Positions 39,417 through 44,471 of a stretch of DNA of 44,471 bases are shown piece after piece. Numbering within the stretch: the stretch's first letter is position 1; every line of letters starts with the position of its first letter. The notes under the pieces were generated by a model. That model did no database searches. It was given only the letters and a program-made list of their open reading frames with translations, and was not told where the DNA came from. Location: assembly GCF_017614965.1 (NCBI RefSeq), contig NZ_WVUG01000037.1:1-44471 (forward strand), read 5' to 3'. The position numbers and the translations under genes were made by a program. This DNA is from Streptomyces griseorubiginosus. GTDB lineage: Bacteria > Actinomycetota > Actinomycetes > Streptomycetales > Streptomycetaceae.

Positions 39417-40856
39417 GTGGGCCGGCTCAGGCGGCTGCTGGCCAGACGGCGGCCCGGGCTGGTCTCCCTGCGCACCACGTTCGCGGTGTCGTTCGCGACG
39501 GTCACCGCCTGTGTGACCGTGCTGGTCGGCGTGCTGTCGTACAGCGCGGCGGCGCGGCTGGTGCGGGTGGACCAGGAGTCGGTGTTCGACCAGGTCGTGC
39601 AGGATCTGCGGGACGAGGTGCGCCAGCACCGGATGACCCCGGACGACTTCTCCTCGTCGGCGCCGGGCCACGACATCGTGCGGCCGGCCCGGACGGACGT
39701 CCAGGTGCTGGGGCCGGACGGCAAGGTCGTCGACTCCGGGAGCCCCGGGCTGCCGGTGACGGCCGCGGACCGGGCGATCGCCGTGACGCGCACGGCCGCG
39801 AGGATGGTCGAGCACAAGGACGTCGGCGTCGACGCGGACGTCTACCGCATCGCGACCGTGTCGCTCGGCGACGGGCGGGGTGCCGTGCAGGTGGCGCAGG
39901 AGTTCAGCGACACCGAGGATCTGCTGCGGGCGCTGCAGCAGCGCACGCTGATCCTGATGGCCGCCGTCGTGACCGCCGCCGGTCTGTTCGGCTGGTGGCT
40001 GGCCCGGCGCATCACCCGCCGGCTGATCATCCTGACCTCGGCCGCCGAGGACGTGGCCCGCACCCGCCGGCTCGGCATCGAGGTGCCGGTCACCGGGTAC
40101 GACGAGGTGGGCCGCCTCGGCCGCGCCTTCGACCGGATGCTCGGCCGGCTCGCCCAGTCGGAGGAGGACCAGCGGCGCCTGGTCCAGGACGCGGGCCACG
40201 AACTGCGCACCCCGCTCACCTCCCTGCGCACGAACATCTCCCTGCTGCGCCGCATCGACGAACTGCCGCCCTCGACCAGGGAGGAACTGGTCGCCGACCT
40301 CGGCCAGGAGGCACGCGAACTGACCGATCTCGTCAACGAGTTGGTCGATCTCGCCGCCGGGCAGTCCGACACGGAGCCGCCGCAGCGGGTGGACCTCGTC
40401 GACATCGCCGAGGACGTCGCCGGGGTCGCCCGGCGCCGTACCGGACGGGAGGTCACGGTCCGCTCGAGCGGCGACACGACGACGGACGGGCGGCTCGGGA
40501 TGCTGACCCGGGCGCTGTCCAACCTCGTGGAGAACGCGGCGAAGTTCGACCGCGACGGCACCGGTCCCATCGAGATCGCCGTCTCCGGGCCCGCCCGGCC
40601 CGGCACGGTCCGCGTCGAGGTCCTCGACCGGGGCCCCGGCATCGCCGACTGCGACCTCGTCCGCGTCTTCGACCGCTTCTACCGCGCCGCCGACGCCCGC
40701 TCCCTCCCCGGCTCCGGCCTCGGCCTCTCCATCGTGCGCGAGGTGGCCATGGCCCACGGCGGCGCCCCCTTCGCCTTCCAGCGCGAGGGGGGCGGGGCGG
40801 TCATCGGCTTCACGGTGGGGGGAGTACCGGCGAGCACGGTCCGCGAGACGGGCTGA
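39417..40856 (+). CDS. sensor histidine kinase (MprB-like)
   Basis: This 479-residue kinase has two membrane helices (TTFAVSFATVTACVTVLVGVL near residue 20-40 and LILMAAVVTAAGLFGWWLA near 178-196) flanking an extracellular sensor of ~140 residues. A HAMP domain follows, then the H box DAGHELRTPLTSL with His261, N box NLVENAAKFD and G boxes DRGPGIAD and GSGLGLSIV. The start is GTG at 39417, with no gap after the regulator's TGA. It ends before a hairpin terminator. The signal is unknown. Confidence 0.95.
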   Translation: MGRLRRLLARRRPGLVSLRTTFAVSFATVTACVTVLVGVLSYSAAARLVRVDQESVFDQVVQDLRDEVRQHRMTPDDFSSSAPGHDIVRPARTDVQVLGPDGKVVDSGSPGLPVTAADRAIAVTRTAARMVEHKDVGVDADVYRIATVSLGDGRGAVQVAQEFSDTEDLLRALQQRTLILMAAVVTAAGLFGWWLARRITRRLIILTSAAEDVARTRRLGIEVPVTGYDEVGRLGRAFDRMLGRLAQSEEDQRRLVQDAGHELRTPLTSLRTNISLLRRIDELPPSTREELVADLGQEARELTDLVNELVDLAAGQSDTEPPQRVDLVDIAEDVAGVARRRTGREVTVRSSGDTTTDGRLGMLTRALSNLVENAAKFDRDGTGPIEIAVSGPARPGTVRVEVLDRGPGIADCDLVRVFDRFYRAADARSLPGSGLGLSIVREVAMAHGGAPFAFQREGGGAVIGFTVGGVPASTVRETG

Positions 40857-40880
40857 CCGAGGCCCCGGCCCGTCAGGGGC

Positions 40881-40920
40881 ACCGCCCCCACCCGGTGTCG
40901 CTGAGCCGGGCGGGGGCGGT
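40881..40920. terminator. terminator after the two-component system
   Basis: ACCGCCCCC (40881-40889) pairs with GGGGGCGGT (40912-40920), and CCCGG (40891-40895) with CCGGG (40906-40910), with a single A-C mismatch between. It lies between convergent genes, 24 nt from the kinase stop and 8 nt from the next gene's end. Confidence 0.8.
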
Positions 40921-40928
40921 CCGTGACG

Positions 40929-41330
40929 TCAGGGCCTGGTCCCCCGGGCGGGCTCCTGACGCGGGAGGGCCAGCAGCCCGAAGGCCGCCAGCGTCACGGC
41001 GATGGAGACGGCGACGACGACCCGCGCCCAGTGCGGGGCCTCGTCGTCGAAGAAGGCGACGAACCCCATCACGGCCGACACGAACCGGGAGCCCAGGACA
41101 GTGTTCAGGCCCGGTTCGCTGCCGCGCAGGGCGGGGAGCGTCGCGGCGAGGGTGAGCAGGCCGAGGATCGTGCCGGGCAGCACGATGAAGACGGGCGGCC
41201 CGTCGGAGGACAGCAGTCCGGCCGTGCCGGCGACGTCGAGCAGACCGAGCAGTGCGCAGAGGGCCAGGGCGACGGTGTGGGCGGCCGGGTTCCTGACGAG
41301 AGTGCCGTTCACGGCGGTCGTGGTGGTCAT
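40929..41330 (-). CDS. small integral membrane protein
   Basis: This 133-residue protein has four predicted helices (TVALALCALLGLLDVAGTAG, PVFIVLPGTILGLLTLAATL, SRFVSAVMGFVAFF, WARVVVAVSIAVTLAAFGLLAL). I do not recognise a named domain. The ATG at 41330 has GGGAGG upstream. It lies 74 nt downstream of the ABM-domain gene on the same strand and may share its transcript. Confidence 0.75.
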   Translation of the reverse strand: MTTTTAVNGTLVRNPAAHTVALALCALLGLLDVAGTAGLLSSDGPPVFIVLPGTILGLLTLAATLPALRGSEPGLNTVLGSRFVSAVMGFVAFFDDEAPHWARVVVAVSIAVTLAAFGLLALPRQEPARGTRP

Positions 41331-41404
41331 CGGGTGCCTCCCGGGTAGGGGTTGGGGTAGTACGGGTGTCGGAAGAAGCGGCGAGCCGGTCGGAGCCGGG
41401 TCCG

Positions 41405-41719
41405 TCAGGAGTGGGGCGGGTCGGAAGTGGCCGTGGCTTCCGCGACGACCTCCACCAGGGCGCAGAAGTCCGCCGTCATCCCGGCCCGCGCCGCCTCCTG
41501 CGAGCGGCTCTCGACGAACCTCTTGAACTCCCCGGCGGACTCCTCGTCGGCGAAGACGACCGCGGTGTGGGACTTGCCCGTCTCCGCGTCCCGCATCCAG
41601 TAACCGGTCACGAAACCCCGCCGGGACCTGGTCAGCGGCACGATCCGGTCCTTGAACGCGCGCCGCTGCTCCTCCTCCCGGCCCTCGTCCGTGCTCCAGA
41701 CGCCCACGACCGCGTACAT
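41405..41719 (-). CDS. ABM/dimeric alpha-beta barrel domain protein
   Basis: This 104-residue protein (MYAVVGVWSTDEGREEEQRR ... GFVTGYWMRDAETGKSHTAVVFADEE) has the ferredoxin-like fold of small monooxygenases and stress-response barrel proteins. The ATG at 41719 has GAGGAGGCGAGC upstream; the open frame extends further left without conserved sequence. It is between the LAL regulator and the membrane protein, all on the minus strand. Confidence 0.8.
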   Translation of the reverse strand: MYAVVGVWSTDEGREEEQRRAFKDRIVPLTRSRRGFVTGYWMRDAETGKSHTAVVFADEESAGEFKRFVESRSQEAARAGMTADFCALVEVVAEATATSDPPHS

Positions 41720-41803
41720 GACGCTCGCCTCCTCACGTCTCTGGCCATTGACGCTAGGGGGACGGCGGCAACCGGCCATCCGGGAAACCACTCACGGCAC
41801 CAC

Positions 41804-44471
41804 TCAGCCGCGGCGTGCGTACCAGGCCGCGATGCGGGCCCGGGAGTCGAAGCCGAGCTTGGTGAGGATGTGGGTGACGTGGTTCTCGGCGGTGCGCTCC
41901 GACAGCCGCAGCCGCCGGGCGATCTGCCGGTTGCTGAGCCCCTCGGCGACCAGCGCGGCCACCTCCTCCTCGCGCGCGGTCAGAACGCCCCTGCGGGTGC
42001 CGGCCTCGACGGCGGCGATCTCCCCCTCCAGCGGCCGCAGCTCCAGCCGCCGCGCGATCTGTGACGCGGCCGCGAGATGCTCCTCCGCGCCCGCCGGATC
42101 GGCCGGGCGGCGGGCCAGCAGCAGCCGAGCGGTCTCCATCCGGACGCGGGCCTCGTACGGCGGTGAGCCGGTCGCCCGGCAGGAGGCCAGCGCGGCCCGC
42201 AGATGGCGTTCGGCGGCCGGCCAGTCCGCCAGGAAGGTCGCGAGCATGCCGAGGTAGAGAGTGACCGGACCGCCGGAGGGATTGTGCGCGCCGGCGGTGA
42301 CCTGCCGGTCGGCGTACGGCAGGAGGTCCTCGTACAGCGTCACGGCTGCCTCCCGGTCCCCGAAGGTCACCGCGAGGCGGGCGTTGGTCGTCCCGGCGAC
42401 GATCCACTCCGGCGCACCGCGCGGAAGGTCCCGTACATAGGGGGCGATCGCCCGCCACATCTCCGCCGCCTCCGCGGTCCGCCCCGCGCCCACCAGGACG
42501 TCGACGAGCCACCCCCGGGCGAAGAACGGCCCCCGGGCGACGAACTCCCGCACCCCCGTCTCGACCTCGTCGAAGCCCTCCCCGGTCTGCGTCGCCAGGT
42601 GCGAACGGAACACCAGGTCCAGGAACCCGGCGCCCTCGTGGCCTCCGCGTTCGCCGATCTCCAGCGCCCGGTCGGCGAGTTCGCGGGCGGTGTCGTGCCG
42701 TCCCTCGTGCAACGCCAGACAGGCCCGCACCCGCAGCAGCCGCCACTGCCAGAGCGGTTCGCGCATACGGGAGACGAGGTCGGCGAACGCGGTCAGTTCG
42801 CGGTCCAGCTGGACCCGGCGGCCCAGCTCCCAGAAGGCGTCCAGCCGCCAGACGTGCCCCCACGCCGTGGGCTCCGCGCGGCCGGTGTCCCGGCCCAGCC
42901 GCAGGGCGCGCTCGCCGATCGACAGCCGCTCCAGCACGTGCCGGCCGTCCACCAGGGCCGTGCCGCGTGCCTGGAGTGCGAGGAACAGGGCGTCGGGGTC
43001 ACCGCACGCCTCGGCGGCGGCCAACGCACGCCGGCTCGTCTCGACGGTCTCCGTCCCGGCGAACGGATCGCTGGTACAGGCGAATTGGGCGAGCACCCGG
43101 GCCTCGCGCACGGGGTCGTCCACCTCTCGGAGCATCTCCAGCGCCGACGCGCACAGGGCGTGCAGCTCGGTGGTGAGCGGGGAGTTGGTGATGCCCCGCA
43201 CGACGGTGGCCGCGTCCGCGACGATCTCCGCGTCACCGGCAGCCCGCCCCAGTTCGGCGGCCTCGCGGCAGCACCGTCCCGCCTCCTCGATGGCCCCGGA
43301 GCGAAACGCGGCGCGCGCCAGCTCCAGCGCCAGCCCGGCCCGCAACTGCGCACCGCCCGGCACCAGCGGCAGCAGCCTCAGCGCCTCCCGGTACTGGAAC
43401 GCCGCGTGCTCGTACGCCAGTTGGTCCCAGGCTCGCCGTCCGGCCGCGCGGGTCGCCGCCAGCGCCTCCTCGGCGCCGGTCAGCGGCGCGGCCTGCCGGA
43501 GGTGATGCGCGAACGCCTCCAGCGGCCCCGTGTCCGCGAGCGCCCGGGCGGCCCGGGCGTGCAGGGTGCGACGGGTGGGGGTGGGGAGTTCGGCGAGGAG
43601 GACCTCCTGGGTGAGGACGTGGCAGAAGCGGACGGTGTGCGGGGCGGGGGCGGTGACGAGGTCGACGGAAAGCGCCTCGTCGAGCAGGTCCTCGAGGGGC
43701 GCGGAGCCGGTGTCGTCGACGACGGAGGCGAGCAGCGGGACGGTGAACTCCCGTCCCAGTACGGCGGCTTGACGCATGACCCGACGACAGGCAGGAGTCA
43801 GCCGATCGAGCCGGCCGCCCACAGCCTCCCGCACGGTACGCGGCAGCCGGCCGTCCACCGGCCGTCCTGTCTCCACCAGCCGCAGCATCTCCAGAACGAA
43901 CAGTGGATTGCCCTCGCACCGCTCCCGCACGACCTGGAGGAGCCCGGCGTCGGGCGCCCGTCCCAGCGCCCGCCCGGCCAGCTCCGCGACCTCGTCCGGG
44001 GTCAGTGCGCCGAGCGTGATCGTGCCGGCCGCGCGTCCCCGGCCCAGAGCCCGCAGTACGGCGCCCGCCTCGCCGTACGCGAAGGCCTCCTGCCCCCGGT
44101 ACAGCCCGATCAGCAGCACCCGGTCGTCGGTCACGGCGGAGGCGGCCCACTGCAGCAGCCGCAGCGACGGCTCGTCGGCCCAGTGCAGGTCGTCGAGGAC
44201 CACGAGCAGCCCGTGCCCGCCACCGGAGCGGCGCAACTCCTCGACCACGCCGTCGAAGACCTGGAACCGGTTCTCCGAACCGCCCCCGCGTCCCGCGATG
44301 GCGTCCGCCGGGCGCCCGACACCCCGCAAGATCTGCACCCACGGCCAGTACGGCGCCGTGCCCCCACCCTCCAGACAGGCGCCCCAGGCCACGCGCATCC
44401 CGGCCCGCCGTGCCCGCCCGCTCAACGCGTGCGCCAGCGCCGTCTTCCCGGCCCCGGCGTCCCCCTCGACC
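41804..44471 (-). CDS. LuxR-family ATP-binding (LAL) regulator, N-terminus cut by the window
   Basis: This is a large regulator of which 888 residues are visible. Its Walker A ([15 protein letters not shown]) is at the very edge of the window, so the start lies beyond 44471. After it come a Walker B-like [19 protein letters not shown], a long TPR-like helical region (for example [20 protein letters not shown]) and a C-terminal LuxR HTH ([20 protein letters not shown], then [20 protein letters not shown]). Such LAL proteins are often pathway or nutrient regulators in Streptomyces. The target cannot be told. It would be upstream of the ABM and membrane protein genes. Confidence 0.92.
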   Translation of the reverse strand, partial: VEGDAGAGKTALAHALSGRARRAGMRVAWGACLEGGGTAPYWPWVQILRGVGRPADAIAGRGGGSENRFQVFDGVVEELRRSGGGHGLLVVLDDLHWADEPSLRLLQWAASAVTDDRVLLIGLYRGQEAFAYGEAGAVLRALGRGRAAGTITLGALTPDEVAELAGRALGRAPDAGLLQVVRERCEGNPLFVLEMLRLVETGRPVDGRLPRTVREAVGGRLDRLTPACRRVMRQAAVLGREFTVPLLASVVDDTGSAPLEDLLDEALSVDLVTAPAPHTVRFCHVLTQEVLLAELPTPTRRTLHARAARALADTGPLEAFAHHLRQAAPLTGAEEALAATRAAGRRAWDQLAYEHAAFQYREALRLLPLVPGGAQLRAGLALELARAAFRSGAIEEAGRCCREAAELGRAAGDAEIVADAATVVRGITNSPLTTELHALCASALEMLREVDDPVREARVLAQFACTSDPFAGTETVETSRRALAAAEACGDPDALFLALQARGTALVDGRHVLERLSIGERALRLGRDTGRAEPTAWGHVWRLDAFWELGRRVQLDRELTAFADLVSRMREPLWQWRLLRVRACLALHEGRHDTARELADRALEIGERGGHEGAGFLDLVFRSHLATQTGEGFDEVETGVREFVARGPFFARGWLVDVLVGAGRTAEAAEMWRAIAPYVRDLPRGAPEWIVAGTTNARLAVTFGDREAAVTLYEDLLPYADRQVTAGAHNPSGGPVTLYLGMLATFLADWPAAERHLRAALASCRATGSPPYEARVRMETARLLLARRPADPAGAEEHLAAASQIARRLELRPLEGEIAAVEAGTRRGVLTAREEEVAALVAEGLSNRQIARRLRLSERTAENHVTHILTKLGFDSRARIAAWYARRG

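Noticed and set aside
1..44471. tRNA, rRNA, insertion sequence or prophage genes
   Set aside because: I found no cloverleaf-like sequence, transposase or integrase signature. This was by eye; tRNAscan-SE and an IS search would settle it.

Overview
The window is high-GC actinobacterial chromosome, almost certainly from a Streptomyces. The evidence is the third-position G/C bias, frequent GTG/TTG starts, and the presence of BldN, its anti-sigma factor RsbN, a BldC-like BdtA, the Rex-hemACD operon, a RAE-linked HelR and a DUF397/XRE/ATPase trio. Nothing looks like an integrated mobile element. No rRNA, tRNA or CRISPR array was seen.

1-9.3 kb is a developmental and housekeeping block. It starts with the 3' end of an MFS transporter, then an AcuC-like deacetylase, a conserved phosphatase-like protein, the small HTH protein BdtA, a 32-residue bS22/AURKAIP1-type ribosomal protein, an NAD-dependent epimerase and a lysophospholipid-type acyltransferase. 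Facing these on the minus strand are sigma factor BldN, its membrane anti-sigma factor RsbN and a HAD phosphatase. Candidate BldD boxes lie upstream of bdtA and bldN, and a sigma-BldN-like promoter lies between bldN and rsbN, so the local wiring of the developmental circuit is readable.

9.0-15.9 kb is redox-controlled tetrapyrrole synthesis: a glutaredoxin-like protein, then rex-hemA-hemC-hemD with three consecutive 4-nt start/stop overlaps, then hemB. A near-consensus Rex operator precedes rex. HemA carries a large insertion with a DNA repeat, the methyltransferase half of HemD looks degenerate, and HemB has a mixed Cys/Asp/Cys metal site.

16-23.6 kb is accessory. It holds a DUF805 membrane protein with a palindrome on its -35, a possible small lipoprotein, a DUF574-type methyltransferase, an arylamine N-acetyltransferase, a DUF4253 protein, and helR (RNA polymerase-recycling, rifamycin-protective motor) behind a rifamycin-associated element. 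It ends with a DUF397/XRE/RsbW-like trio that has a palindromic operator in its divergent promoter.

23.6-34.7 kb has divergent argS and class I lysS, a DUF2637 membrane protein, two DUF3558 lipoproteins, rtcB (RNA ligase), and a minus-strand run of YnfA, SDR, a 47-residue membrane protein and a tyrosine phosphatase-GNAT fusion.

34.8-44.5 kb has a secreted protein, a MarR regulator with a perfect operator, an AraC regulator, a luciferase-like monooxygenase with its FMN reductase, a two-component system, a small membrane protein, an ABM-domain protein and a large LuxR-family (LAL) regulator that runs off the right edge.
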